DNA of 64,000 nt from Viscum album (taxonomy: Eukaryota > Streptophyta > Magnoliopsida > Santalales > Viscaceae), in contig OY728136.1 in assembly GCA_963277665.1 (NCBI GenBank), positions 1,973,704,576 to 1,973,768,575 of the forward strand. Direction: 5' to 3'. The notes beneath the pieces are model-generated. The model had not been told where the DNA came from. It saw only the letters and a list, made by a program, of their open reading frames with translations, and did not search any database. Position 1 is the stretch's first letter; each line of letters begins with the position of its first letter. Below, in pieces: positions 37,407-49,446 of this stretch. Position numbers and translations under genes: made by a program.

Positions 37407-37614
37407 GAAGCTTTCAATAGAGACTTGTTCTTTCTTAGGGGGGGGTTGAACGTTCCTCTTGACCAGTGTTTCTATTCAAAACTTGAGTTAGCTGAGAGAG
37501 AAGCGTGACAAAGTTCACGATTCCCGCTCCCATTGGATTGGGCATCTCATAAGTACAATCATCACACTGATCTTCACAACGGTTGTTAGCCCGAGTTCTC
37601 CTATTACCAGCCAT
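37407..37614 (-). pseudogene. Element B gag N-terminus, out of frame with the rest
   Basis: An ATG at 37614 (MAGNRRTRANNRCEDQ) matches the position of gag in C (MAPSGSNGNRINARTP at 43116). Its frame runs [18 protein letters not shown] and stops at 37435-37437, just past a run of eight C (minus strand, 37438-37445). The long polyprotein frame is open on the other side of the run, so the two differ by one base at a slippery homopolymer. It may be a single-base indel in the element, a base-calling error, or less likely a programmed shift. Confidence 0.8.
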
Positions 37615-37820
37615 TGGCTGGAATAAATGGAAAGTTAGGGGTAACACATAAAGGGTAATCCAAAGACAAAAGTTGATGACTTATAAATAAACTTTAATCT
37701 CTTTAACTCATGAGTCTATAGGATTCAATCCAGGCTTTTCATGATCTTCCTTCTAACATATATTCTTAGGGGAATTTTTTCCATTAATAAGGGTTCATAC
37801 TAAGATTGTGAATTTATCAA

Positions 37821-37985
37821 AACATATCCCCCGGGAGTGTCGTAACCAAGAGTGCAGCAAGGCCCGTTGTCGTGCACCAGTTCTCGTTCGAGTCTAGCTC
37901 AAAGCGGTGTTTTCGGGTTTTACCCCTAGGATACATTTGTGCCAGAGCCGCCTCTACCTGCTCGTATCCAGACAGGGATGTATTT
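37821..37985 (-). other. Conserved untranslated leader of B
   Basis: The segment lies between primer site and gag. It is almost identical to 43302-43464 of C (about three differences in about 165 bp) although the LTRs of the two elements are unrelated. Eroded versions are in E (60738-60897) and A. It is GC-richer than its surroundings. A role in RNA packaging, dimerisation or translation is inference. Confidence 0.75.
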
Positions 37986-38100
37986 GTTTGATAAGCCACT
38001 TACTTAGTATTTACCAAAACATAGGGATGTTTTTATTATGCTTAGTCTTGTATCTAAGGCTTTACTAGGGTTTCTTAATTCCAAAAAATAACTAAACCTG

Positions 38101-38112
38101 CCTCTGATACCA
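38101..38112 (-). other. Primer-binding site of B (tRNA-Met)
   Basis: TGGTATCAGAGG on the minus strand, two bases inside the 5' LTR end. It matches the initiator tRNA-Met complement at 11 of 12 positions. Confidence 0.9.
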
Positions 38113-39436
38113 ACTATGACAACCCTGCTTTTTATTACAACTTAAACATGATTTATTACAAAAAACATCACTTGATACAACAAAAAAGATCGAGAGGTTT
38201 AGTGTCTTTGGGGCTTAGGATCATTACATAAAAACTTTAAACTTGAAATACAATGTCCTTATTGAAAACTTCCTTTACATGACCACTACATTCCTTCGTA
38301 CTTAGCATTGCATGGGATAACCTGAGGACATGCATAAGAAAAGGGTGAGCTATAAAGCCCAGTAAGGGAGTACACAATGAATAACATGAGGAGTACAATA
38401 CATGTTAGGAAATAGGTATATCAATAGATCATAATAGAGACATGAACATAAAGGCATGATAAAGCATGATAATCATAACATGGAAATGTGGAAACAACAC
38501 TTAACATTGAATTAGCATGAGCCAAGGCTCATTGCACATGGAGCATGAGTAAACCCTCATTGCACTTGAAGCACGAGTAAACCCTCGTTGCACTTGAATT
38601 AGCATGATTCAACACTCATTGCACATGACGTATCATGATACTATACTTTACCCAATGCATTGGAGCGCTATAAAGGGCGCACCCTTCTTAAACATTTCAT
38701 TTCATGCATAAGTGTGCCACATGGATCATAAAACATGGATTCATAAAACATAATCATTTTTTCCATGATAAAGGAATGTGGAATTCATACATGAAACTTT
38801 ACAATCAATATGTATATGTGCATAAAGTTGAATACCCTTGATGGAGAAATGGGCATGGTATTCACTACACAAAGACATTGGCTTAGAAAATCGGTGCGAT
38901 TTCGGCAGCGTAACGGCGTGACATAAAAATTCATAAAAAGGTTGATGAGAGTGAAAGGGGTTCCTCATCATATTTACATGTAATGGACAGTAAGTAGATC
39001 ATATATATACATGTCCCAACAATAGAAATGTAATTTAGATTCATGATACCAAAGTATTGCTTGAATGTAAAAGAAGAGAGAGAAGTTCCTTTCGGAATTT
39101 CGGCATAGTAACGGGTGTACATGGGAGGAATTTAGTGAGAGAGAAAGGGTTCTCCCATCATTCAAACAATAAGAGGGAAGTATGGGGGAGGTGCTAAACC
39201 ATACCCCAACATTCATAATTGAAATAAAAAGGGAAATACAACTTAAAGAAAATTGACAAAAAAATGAGAAAGGAAGAAAACCCCTTACTTGGAAGTGTGC
39301 TTCCAAAGGCTAGAGAGAGGCTTGTGAGAGGCCTCTTGGGAGCTTGGGGCACCTTTGGAGGATTCTAGAGAGAGTAGGGCAGAGGTTGGACGAACTTAAA
39401 GGCTTTGAGTGAGGAGTAAGTGGGAGCTTGGGTGGG

Positions 39437-39444
39437 TTTATATA
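39437..39444 (-). promoter_or_regulatory. TATA box, 5' LTR of B
   Basis: TATATAAA on the minus strand. This is the copy that would drive genomic RNA of B. Confidence 0.7.
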
Positions 39445-40291
39445 GGAAAGGTGAGAGAATTCTTTATTATTTAGGTTTGGGACCCCTTATATTAAAATAG
39501 TCCAAACCACAAACCATCCCATGGTATTTGCCCATGGTTTCAGGAAAAGGAAAGAGGAAAAAAATATTTTACAAGGCCAAGGTCCGAACTTATTAAAAAA
39601 ATAGGGTTTCTTATGTGGAGGTGAGTCACACTCCCATGGAAATTAATTTAAAAAGGCAAAGTGTTGAATAAGTCTTGAGGGCTCCATTAATGCTTTGAAA
39701 AGTGAGTCAAACAAACCCAAAACCTCATTATTTTAATGATAAAACATATATTGGCCGAACATAAGGATTATGGTATTTTATTACATCACCATTTGGTCAT
39801 TATGATGTCAGAAAACACATTATATATTTAAATGGTATTTAATTTTTTCCCAAAAATTTGACTGTCTCAGAAAATTATGAAAAATTCACCGTTGGATAAT
39901 TTCGACGTCCTGATTCCAAAAATAATATTTATTTTATCTAAATAATTTTCTAAATATTTGAATTTTCACTTTTAAAATAAAAACCGACATTTATAAAAAA
40001 AATTCACGGGTTTTGACAGAAATGGATTTCAAACCTACATAAAAATTTTAATTGCATTCATAAAATTATAAGATCATTTATATTTAATAAAAATTAATTT
40101 AATATTAATAATAATATTTTATTAAAATATTATTTAATTCAAAAATCCTTTAATTTAATAAAATATAATTCTTAATTAAATAATAACTAAAAACACCATT
40201 TGTACTTTAAAAACTAATTACAAAGTATCAAAAATGACTAGAAATTATATTCATTATTATATACAAAATAATAATGTACATGAACATGGTG

Positions 40292-40561
40292 CTACTTATT
40301 TGTTACATAACCCCTTAAAATAGCCGCATAAGACCTAAGGGTAAGGTGTGCGATGGTGACAGACTCTTGGGGTTGCTCGGATAACATCGCTCGAGTGGTA
40401 ATCTCTATCAACTTCCATTTTTCCCGTAGACGATCACGTTCGAGCTTGACTTGATGAAACTCAGCTTGGGCTTGGTCAAGGGCAAAGCCCAAAGACGCCA
40501 CCTCCTTTCCGAGCTCCGACAAATTGGCTTCGTAAGGGGCAATTCTACTGGATGAGGCCAT
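40292..40561 (-). CDS. LTR-internal 89-codon reading frame, 5' LTR of B
   Basis: This is the twin of 32589-32858, starting 213 bp into the LTR (MASSSRIAPYEANLSELG). It differs at five codons (S/A, Q/E, H/N, L/F, V/I), with no silent difference in 270 bp. That is compatible with relaxed or neutral change but too few sites to judge. The frame lies in U3, so a transcript from this LTR's own TATA box would not include it; RNA covering the 3' LTR would. Confidence 0.45.
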   Translation of the reverse strand: MASSSRIAPYEANLSELGKEVASLGFALDQAQAEFHQVKLERDRLREKWKLIEITTRAMLSEQPQESVTIAHLTLRSYAAILRGYVTNK

Positions 40562-40774
40562 CGCTTCCTTTGTCTGAGTAGAAAATTGGTTCGTTAAAGC
40601 CTTATATTTAAACTACCCAGATGATCACTGTTCAACGGCTATAAAAGTAACGGTCGCAAATCTTAACGTTAAACTAAAGAAGTTGACATCTTATAAAAAC
40701 ATTTTTTTTTTCATAAAGAAACATTTAACTGGATCAAGAGGGATTTTCCATTAATGAAATTTTGGGTCGTTACA

Positions 40775-43116
40775 TGGCCATTCTTGGATTGCCTTGGTTT
40801 TAGAAGGATCAACGGAAATTCCATCCTTAGAGACAATATGGCCAAGAAAAGAAATCTCATGAAGCCAGAATTCACACTTGCTAAATTTCCCATATAATTC
40901 ATGTCTTCTAAGAGTCTTCAGGATAATGCGTAAGTGAATTTCATGATCTTCGTGGCTTTTGGAGTATACCAAGATATCATCAATAAATACCACTACAAAG
41001 TCATCAAGATATTCCTTGAAAACTCTATTCATCAGATCCATGAAAACAGAGGGTGCATTAGTCAATCCAAAAGGCATTACTGTAAACTCGTAATGCCCGT
41101 ACCTTGTTCGAAATGCTGTCTTTGGAACATCTTCCTTCTTCACACACAACTGATGGTATCCAGACCGAAGGTCAATCTTTGAAAAGTATTGAGCTCCATG
41201 CAGTTGGTCAAACAAATCATCAATGCGAGGTAGGGGATACTTGTTCTTTATTGTTATAGCATTGATCTCCCTATATTCAATGCACAACCTCATAGATTCA
41301 TCTTTCTTCTTAACAAAAAGAATAGGGGCTCCCCAAGGAGAAACACTAGGGCGAATAAATCCCTTATTACTCAATTCCTCTAGTTGTTTCTTTAGTTCAA
41401 CTAATTCCACAGTGGCCATTCTATAAGGGGTCTTCGATATGGGCCTTGATCCAGGAATTAAATCAATGGAAAACTCAACTTCTCGTTCTGGAGGATGTCC
41501 AGGTAAATCTTCCGGAAACACATCAACATATTCTCTCACAATAGGTACATCCTCTATTTGAATCTTCCTTTCCTCACCCTCAGTAATTTCCTTCTCTTCC
41601 TCCCCAATAATTGAATTTAGTTGAGCTACTGGGGGTGGATCTAGATAAGAATTATGTGGCGAAGATTCGGCTCTAAAGATAAGGTGTTCCTTATCATCAT
41701 TATCAAGAATCGTAACCTCTTTCCTCTTACAATAAATTTTTGCATCATGGTCTGAAAGCCAATCCATACAGAGGATTATATCAAATTCAATCATGGGTAT
41801 GACGATGAGATCAGCAGGTAAAGAACATTTAGGTGCTCTAATGGGAACTAATCGACAAAACTTTATTGCAATAATACTTCCCTTAGGGGTTTTGACCGAC
41901 AACTCCCTTGTTAAATCAAATTGGAAATATCTAATTTTCTTAGCAAACTGGGAAGATATGAAACAATGCGATGATCCAGAATCAAATAATGCATTTGCTA
42001 ATCTTGAGGAAACCATTAGATTACCTGCCACCACGTCTTTCGGAGCTTCTACCTCAGCAGTAGTGATAGCATAAGCTTGGCCTTGATCCCTTGGCCTTTT
42101 CTGAGGTAAGTTCTCCTGACGCTTAGGACATTCATTTGCATAATGCCCCATCTCCCTGCAATTGTAGCACCGAACATTGGTAGCTTCCTTCTTCCCCTTG
42201 CAATCATGAGCTTGGTGGCCTTTTTCACCACACAAGTAACAGACTCCCATTCCCTTCAAGCAAGTACCAGGATGTTTCTTCCCGCATTTACCACAAGATG
42301 GATATTCAACCTTTCCCTTCTTCCCTTTATTTCCATTCCCAGATTGATCAGTAGGTCTCTTCTTCTCTTGCTTCGCTTTAAAGTCATAAGACTTAGAGAA
42401 TTCCTTTTCCGTCTTGATAGCGCACGAGACAATACCTTCGTATGAAGAGAAGGTTTGTGATACTAAAGCTCGACGGAGAAATGGTTTCAACCCATAAAAG
42501 AAACGATCAGTCTTACTTCTTGGGTTACGTATGTAATCTGCAGCATACCTTGCTAACCTTGTAAAGTTAGCCTCATACTTTGCGACATTCTCATCCTACT
42601 TCTGCCTCAGACTCAGAAATTGCCTTTCCATATCCGCTCGATGGTCTCGAGGAAAGTATTTTTCTAAGAACAGCTCTTTGAACTCCTGCCATTCCATGTT
42701 TGTTAATTCATCATCTTCCTTTGTGTTTTGAATTAGTGACCACCATTGATCGACATCTCCAGTGAGGTGGTAAACTGCCATGACAACCTTCTCCCTTTCA
42801 CTACTCCCCAAGGCATGGAATATTTTCTCTAAGAATTTATCCATTGCTCAGCTACTATAGGATTTGTACTCCCATTGAAGGTTGGTGGTTGTTGCCTCAT
42901 GAAACGTTCTAGCATTGATCCTCCACGTTGCGGATCAGGGTGCTCCATACGAGTAAGGTTATTATTCCTAACCTGAGTGAGTTGTCCCAGTATGGTAATA
43001 AGTTGATCGGCACCAGTTTCATCACCAGCCCCACTATAATTATCTTGAGCAGGAGGGAAATCCCTACATGGAGTGCGTGCATTGATACGGTTTCCATTAC
43101 TTCCACTAGGCGCCAT
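40775..43116 (-). pseudogene. Element C gag-pol, 5' portion: gag, protease, reverse transcriptase
   Basis: Gag starts at 43116 (MAPSGSNGNRINARTP). The frame breaks near 42830-42845 at AEQWINS by one missing base relative to E, resumes as LEKIFHALGSSEREKV, and meets a TAG at 42596-42598 after FLSLRQK. From 42490 it is open: knuckle-like [12 protein letters not shown], then [14 protein letters not shown] and [14 protein letters not shown]; protease [11 protein letters not shown]; and reverse transcriptase with [10 protein letters not shown] and [10 protein letters not shown]. It continues to KAIQEW, where element B begins at the TGGCC duplication. The remainder of pol lies at 28283-30411. Confidence 0.93.
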
Positions 43117-43301
43117 TTCTAAACAATGGCATAAACTAGATCAGTTTATGAATCAAAATACATAATCCTATACTTATAAAACACTTAACATAAATTGAAC
43201 TATTTATGGATATAATCCATAATCATAAAAACATTTTCTTTGAGGAAGTATATACTCATAAACCCTTCATAATGATTTGTAGAGAAAATGAGAGTATCCT
43301 A

Positions 43302-43464
43302 AACATATCCCCCGGGAGTGTCGTAACCAAGAGTGCAGCAAGGCCCGTTGTCGTGCACCAGTTCCCGTTCGAGTCTAGCTCAAAGCGGTGTTTTCGGGTT
43401 TTACCCCTAGGAACATCTGTGCCAGAGCCGCCTCTACCTGCTCGTATCCAGACAGGGATGTATT
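43302..43464 (-). other. Conserved untranslated leader of C
   Basis: Counterpart of 37821-37985 in B, nearly identical, at the same place between primer site and gag. It contains GGGCCTTGCTGCACTC and ACTCCCGGGGGATATG on the minus strand. Confidence 0.78.
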
Positions 43465-43602
43465 GCTCGGAAAACTCACAAAATCTCTACAATACCAAAA
43501 TTCTAGGAAGTTATTCTATACTAATCCTCAAAGTTCATCTTAGGCCTATGTGCTCTAATCAGAGTTTATCTAAATATAGCTTCCAAGGTTTATACTAAAC
43601 TT

Positions 43603-43614
43603 CCTCTGATACCA
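43603..43614 (-). other. Primer-binding site of C (tRNA-Met)
   Basis: TGGTATCAGAGG on the minus strand, two bases from the 5' LTR. Identical to that of B. Confidence 0.9.
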
Positions 43615-45228
43615 ACTGTAACGCCCCGACCCCAGCTACCCAGAGCCGGTGCATTACTTCGTAACATTGGCATGATCACAAAAGATCAAGTCTCGAAAGA
43701 CCGATTAGTTTAGTAGCCTTGGAAATACTAGATACATTCATAAGTTTTACATTACACCATAAAATGAAAAACTACTACAACAACATAATGTCTCCACAGT
43801 CTACACTATTATCCTCTCATAATATCCCTGCAGGTCATTCATAATTTACTTCTTCACTTCCTGGGAAAAAATAAAACATAGAAAAGGGGTGAGCTCAAAT
43901 GGCCAGTAAGGATAACAATATAGCAGAAACTTTCATAAATAAGAATAAACATTTAAGGCAATGTATAACTAAAACAAAAGCCTTTTAAACTTGAATATCA
44001 ACATAATATGGCAAAATTAAAATGAAATAACGCCATTTACTCATTCACATGGATATTCTACTAATCGAATAACCACATGAAAAATCACTAACCACTTTCA
44101 TAATGTTGGAATGCATAATGCCAGACTATCATAACCACATAGCCAAGGCCTCGTGCCAAGACTACAAATAAGATTTTGTCAAGGCCTTGTTCCAAGACAC
44201 TAGTTTGTCTCATGAGACCTACCGATGCATCGAGGAGCTATAGCGGGCTCCACCCGTCATATATTAAGTCCAATGCATTCCCATATGAAAAGGTTTAAAC
44301 ATAACATAAACATTCGTATTAAAACTAGCATACGAAATGTCAATAATTTCACCATAAACGATGAATGGTATAAAATAGCACATCCATAGTCAAACATATC
44401 ACAAAAACCTTCAATACAACATATAAGTTTTGTATTATAATAAATCAACTTCAAATAAGCGTAAAATCTATCAAAGTATGTTGACATAGATGAAATTAAA
44501 ACACTTTTTAGAGAAATATCTCTTTATATTTTTGAAATCGTTTAAGAGCCATATAAAACAAAACATTTTCTTGAAAATATTCTTATAAGATTGTAAGGAA
44601 AGCTTTGAAGATTTTATAACGGCGGAAAATAACCGCACCCGCCGTATAAGTTAAAAAACATTCTTACCTCAATTCTGTCGAAAAGGTTAAAAAGGACCTT
44701 GTTTTGAAAATGACGGAAAGATTCCTCTTATAAAAAGTCAAAAAGGGTATAAATGACTTTAACCCATATTCATGTGAATAATAAAAATGTTTTGAAATAC
44801 ATTTTCATGAAACATGGATGTGGATGATAACGAGGTCCCAATAGATAATTATGTATAAACAACCTTGGATAATGAAGAGGTTGTGAAGTAAACCCTTACC
44901 TTGTACTTTTCCTTGGATGGGGTAGGTTAACCTCCTGTATAAAGGTGAAATAATTGTTATTAAATTATACAAGAATCATATACATTCATATGATATCATA
45001 TATGATCTTTTAACATTGCTTTGTTAACAATATCTTAGATTTATCGTTGTTTTGGGTGTTAACTTACTCGTTTTCTTATATGTTTTGTTACGTAAGTCAT
45101 GTTTTTCATGGATAGGTTGTATCTTATTCATATCCAGAATGATATAATGTCCTTAAACATTATTTTTAAATTATCAAATGATAATTATACTTGAATGGAT
45201 ACGACGGAGAATGAATCTCATCGCGTTC

Positions 45229-45257
45229 GTGGAGACGGTAGTCCGTACGTACGCACG
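45229..45257 (-). repeat. 29-nt LTR motif, second copy (C 5' LTR)
   Basis: Same 29-nt motif as at 26320 in the other LTR: GTGGAGACGGTA then CCGTACGTACGCACG on the plus strand. Confidence 0.75.
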
Positions 45258-45416
45258 ACCGACAATATCATTATTTTGATATAAAATAATATATAATTGG
45301 ATACTATATCATATATAAAGAATCATTATCATGTTATATTTATTATTTACATGAATTACATATCATTATTATACCCATCTAAATAATAATATATTGAATA
45401 ACAATTACACCACGAC

Positions 45417-45445
45417 GTGGAGACGGTAAGCCGTACGTACGCACG
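45417..45445 (-). repeat. 29-nt LTR motif, first copy (C 5' LTR)
   Basis: Same motif as at 26509, about 190 bp from its partner and downstream of the TATA box in the direction of transcription. Confidence 0.75.
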
Positions 45446-45787
45446 TATGGTGACATGTCATTCAAATGATGGGTAGAATACTGAATATGGTTGTTCCATA
45501 TTTATAATAACATCACAGTATATAGAAGATACTGGAGTTATAATTTTAGAATTGAAATAATAGACAAAGAGGGAGTTGAAGAAGAAAGAAACATGAAAGA
45601 GGGTGATGAAAATGTTACCTCTTCTTCGGGTTCTTCCTTTTGATTTGATCAAAATGACTCCTTAGGATGGCTTTCTGACTAAAGTAAAGCTTCTAGAATG
45701 AAGGTAGAAATGTTGGGAGAGTATTTGGGCAGAGGTTTTCCGAACCAAAAGGCTTGAATGTGTGAATAAGGTGATAGAGGTGGGGGC

Positions 45788-45795
45788 CTTTTATA
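45788..45795 (-). promoter_or_regulatory. TATA box, 5' LTR of C
   Basis: TATAAAAG on the minus strand. A donor-like GAG|GTAACA follows about 170-175 bp downstream. Confidence 0.7.
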
Positions 45796-47158
45796 AGAGG
45801 AGAGGAGGGGCTCGTTTGGAAAGATTGAAATGTTACATTATTATACCATGCTTTTCGGATTCTAAAGGTCCCACACTTATATAATTCGTGTATAAGGTGA
45901 TAAGGGTTCGAAATATCTTCATACAATAGGCTTTGGACAAATGTAAGCCTTGGATTTTGCATTATCTTCTCATTTTATTTAAATCGTTAAATAATGAGGT
46001 CATCGCCGCATCATAATGATGTCATAAATAATTTAATATATTTAATGTCTAAAAATTATAAAAAAATACTATGATGTAGGAAATCTTTTTATCTTTCTAA
46101 TGAATATTTATAATCAAAATTTGGACTTGTGTAACCCCACTAAAAAACTGTTTTAGTAAGACAACTCATGTTTGTGTCAATTTACTTTTAACATTAAATA
46201 AATATATATTAATGTCATTTTCCAACTAAAGTGGCTCCATGGGGTCCCCAAGTTGACCCATGGGTTGTCTTGGTCGGCCATGACTCATAAAATAGGAGTA
46301 TGACAAGTGTCATGCTCATCTCATATTATTAAAACATTATTTGTACCTTAAACTACACTAATTACCTCTAATCGCGATTAAGAACTTAAAAGTTACTATT
46401 CACCAAAAATTTATTTTAATCTCATTGAACCACATTTTACTTCTTAATGACAACCATGTATGTCGGATTTTTGAAAATCAAATCACAGAAGTGGTAATAT
46501 TTCATTTAAATGAAAAATCAGTTATTTAACTACCACTTAGTGGTTTCACTATTCATCAAAAATTGAAGTTTTTCAGAACAAAGCCAAAATTTCACCCTAA
46601 GCTATAAATGATATTCCGAATTCAAAAATTATTTCTATTTTACAAAATTCCAAAAATATAAGTTGCATTAATTAATTTTATAATTAATTCCCGCTGTTAC
46701 AAAAAATGGCGTGTTTCTAAGAAACAATTTATATCAAAAGATTGGCATTTGTTTATGTCCGATTTCAATGTTAAATTAATTCTAATGACCACCATTGGAT
46801 AAAATGGTAAAAATATATTCTAATTATACTTTAAAACCACTAAATAGTATAATTTTTCACTATAAATTATTTTGATTTAAAAAAAAAATTTTAAGTATTT
46901 TTCACTATTCATAAAAAATTCGAAGTTCTCAGAAAAATACCAAAAATTCAACATAGGCTAATTTCGATATTCCGAATCCAAAGATGAAGTCTATTTTGAT
47001 AAATAAAATTTATAAAATTTCAAAAATTAGGTATTACTATTCACAACGGCTAGTTTAATTTGTTGTGGTGTGTGTTAGAGCTCGAGGTTGCGTACAACAC
47101 ACGCTATTGCATTATTCGAAGGGAAACGTACCGTGGATGCTTGGGGTGTTACACTCAA

Positions 47159-49446
47159 AATGGTTAGATTACAAGGAGAGGATAGTGCATCCAAGATTCT
47201 TTAAGTATGATTCTCTTATATCTAATAATATCAAATTGAATGGTTGGGAGGATGTTTTCTTATCGAAGCCTGAGAAACAAGATCAGGTTTATATAGATTT
47301 ACTTGTTGAGTTCTATGAGTATGTTTCCTTCCTTGGGGAATATGGTAGAGAGTTCTTTTCTTTCAAGTCTTATGGGAAGACTTACAAATTATCTTACACC
47401 AAGGCTGCAAGGTTGGTGGGTTTATCATATGAAGGTGAAGCTGAGTTTTGTTCACATAAGCTTCCGGATGAGCAAGGAAGTTTGAACAAAGTGAAGGCAT
47501 TAAAATTCCTTGGACTTAAAGATGTCAATATGGCTAAAATTTCTCATCTCTCTCTAAATAATCGGATTCTTCAGCTTTGGGTACAAGGTTTTCTCATACT
47601 AAGAAAGGGTGATAAGGATAATCTGAAGAAGAGTGACATTTACATCCTTGATATCTTGGTAAATCTAAGGAAGATAAATTTAATGAGGCATGCTTTGATT
47701 AGAGTTAAGAATATTAAAGAAGGGAATATGAAAGCTCAGATCATAATGTATCCGGTCTTGCTTTCCAGGCTTATCATCAGATGTATTGATTCATTTAAAG
47801 TTTCTTTCACTTCCAAGAAAATAAATTGCAAGGTGATGCTGGTTAGTGATGATACATTAAAGATAATGAAGATGGGATTTTCTGATAAATTCTGAGAATT
47901 CTACCCTTTACCAGAGGCAGAGGCTGAGACCATTCTGGAAAGTGTTGAAAAAGCTGAGCCAGTGAAGAAATTTACTAAAAAGGGGAAGCTTAAGGAAGTG
48001 TTTGCTGAAGACAAAACTCCCAAATCTAAGGAAACTCAATCTACACCACCCATGCCAAAGAAACAAAATACCTACCCAGTTGAAGTGGCTACTAAATGGA
48101 GGGAAGAAAAGTAGAAGAGGAAAGAAGGGGATCCACAGTTTAGATTGGACCCTGCTGAGGCTAAGGCCATAAAAGAGACAGCTTCCGATGAGTTAGAAAA
48201 TCAATAAAAAGAAAATAAATTGAAGAAAAATATATCATAATTAGAGATTGTTCAATCTCTTTTGAAAGAAACTGATATAGTTTCTGAGCAGATTCTGGTT
48301 CTGGAAACTTTTGATGTTCAACCATTACCAGAGACTACGGGGAAGAAGTACACCACTCTGGAAAAGTCTAAGGGTAAAGAGGTAGTTGAAGAAGTAGAAA
48401 AAGAAGCTGGTGAAAAAGTAGAGGAAGAGGTTGTTGAAGAATAAGAAGAAGAAGGAAGTGATGATATGGATGACTTGATCAAACAATTAGAAGATTATAA
48501 AGAAAAGGCTAAATCCGCAAAATTAGTCTCTCTGGGAAAGGGAGATGAGAAATAAAGTAATAAGTTTGATAAGAAAGAGGAAGAGAAGGAAAATGTTTTA
48601 TCTGAAGAATAATCCTATGTGAATAATTTTCTTAAGGAAGGAGCAGAAAAGGAGAAAATAGATGAAGACCAGATTGTTCAACTATCAGAGAGTGAGGAAG
48701 AATCTCAAGATGATCAATCCATTCTGAAAACTAATAAAGGAAAGCAAGTCATCATGGATACACCAAAAAAATATATCATTAGGAAGAAAGAAGTTGGGGG
48801 TTCATCTAAAAGAAAGCTGGTGCAAATTGAAGAAGAAAAATACCAAAGCAAGTTATCTGATTTGGAGTCATCAGCACATGATCATGACTTTTTTGTCGAG
48901 TCGTTGAAAAAGTTGGTGGACACCATTCCAATTTTCCCCACTGTTGACTTCAGATGCCATATGTTGCAACATAGTTTAAATCGGAAATCAGAATCCTTAT
49001 CCATGGTGATGGATAAGTGTGGGAAAATTGAAGCTGACCATAGAAATTTCCTTATAAACTATGATGTACACAAGAAATCATGCAGCAAAATCACTTTGTG
49101 GTATAAGAAAGTTGAAGAAGACATGGATGACTTTGATTGTTTTCAGAATGATGTTAAAGATTCCTTTAACACCAAGGATGCCAAGATTTAGAATCTTCAA
49201 GATGATCTGATCATTGAGCAAAGTTCTCAGAGTCAACAAGTGAAGGAATTGAATGATAAGGTTAACTCTCTTGTTCAAAATTTTATAAGGGATAGAGATC
49301 TCTGAATTGAGCTCCAAAAAAGACTTGTAAAGCAAGATGAGTTAGTGAAGAAGCAAGAAGAGGCCATGAAGGCTCAGGTAGATGTTTTGAAATCTCAAGA
49401 TGAAAGGATAAAAGCTTTGGAGAGGCAAGCCAAGGAGGATCAATGA
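47159..49446 (+). pseudogene. D 3' ORF, main segment: transposon-associated domain plus coiled coil
   Basis: Continues from 24707 in the same frame (KWLDYKERIVHPRFFKYDS). The first ~245 codons are open and resemble the domain called putative plant transposon protein, found in retroelement accessory ORFs (GWEDVFLSKP, LLVEFYEYVS, FKSYGKTYKLSYTKAARLVGL). After a TGA at 47893 the frame becomes Lys/Glu-rich and ends in a heptad-like, Gln/Glu/Lys-rich coiled-coil stretch to 49446. Nine in-frame stops (47893, 48112, 48205, 48238, 48442, 48553, 48610, 49189, 49303) but no frameshift occur in 2.3 kb. In SIRE-type elements the ORF in this position is termed env-like; I see no signal peptide or membrane segment, so an envelope role is not supported here. 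Confidence 0.65.

Larger units (their letters stand above)
30412..40774 (-). mobile_element. Element B: young Ty3/gypsy chromovirus inserted in C
   Basis: LTRs at 30412-33070 and 38115-40774 (2659 and 2660 bp) are flanked by a perfect TGGCC duplication (30407-30411 and 40775-40779). The LTRs run from TGTAACGACC to GGTTGTCATA on the minus strand. About nine mismatches are seen in the first ~390 bp (about 2%). Primer site, gag-pol and polypurine tract are all in place. It belongs to the same family as A. The polyprotein is nearly whole but has a gag frame disagreement and an altered RNase H residue. Confidence 0.96.
38115..40774 (-). repeat. Element B 5' LTR
   Basis: Pairs with 30412-33070, ends at the TGGCC duplication, and contains a TATA box at 39437-39444 and its own copy of the 89-codon frame. 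Confidence 0.95.
24708..47153 (-). mobile_element. Element C: Ty3/gypsy chromovirus inserted in D
   Basis: LTRs of 3538 bp (24708-28245) and 3537 bp (43617-47153) begin TGTAAC and end TTACA, and are flanked by a perfect CTCAA duplication (24703-24707 and 47154-47158). It is transcribed on the minus strand: primer site at 43603-43614, gag-pol from 43116 down to 28283. Element B interrupts pol. The first ~385 bp of the two LTRs differ at about eight positions by eye (about 2%), so C is young. Its LTR family is different from that of A and B. Coding breaks make it defective. Confidence 0.95.
43617..47153 (-). repeat. Element C 5' LTR
   Basis: Pairs with 24708-28245 and ends at the CTCAA duplication. 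It contains a TATA box at 45788-45795 and both copies of the 29-nt motif (45417-45445 and 45229-45257). Confidence 0.94.

Noticed and set aside
47065..47158. ATG at 47065 as start of the following open frame
   Set aside because: These first ~31 codons are element C LTR sequence read on the wrong strand; the real frame enters from D across the insertion.
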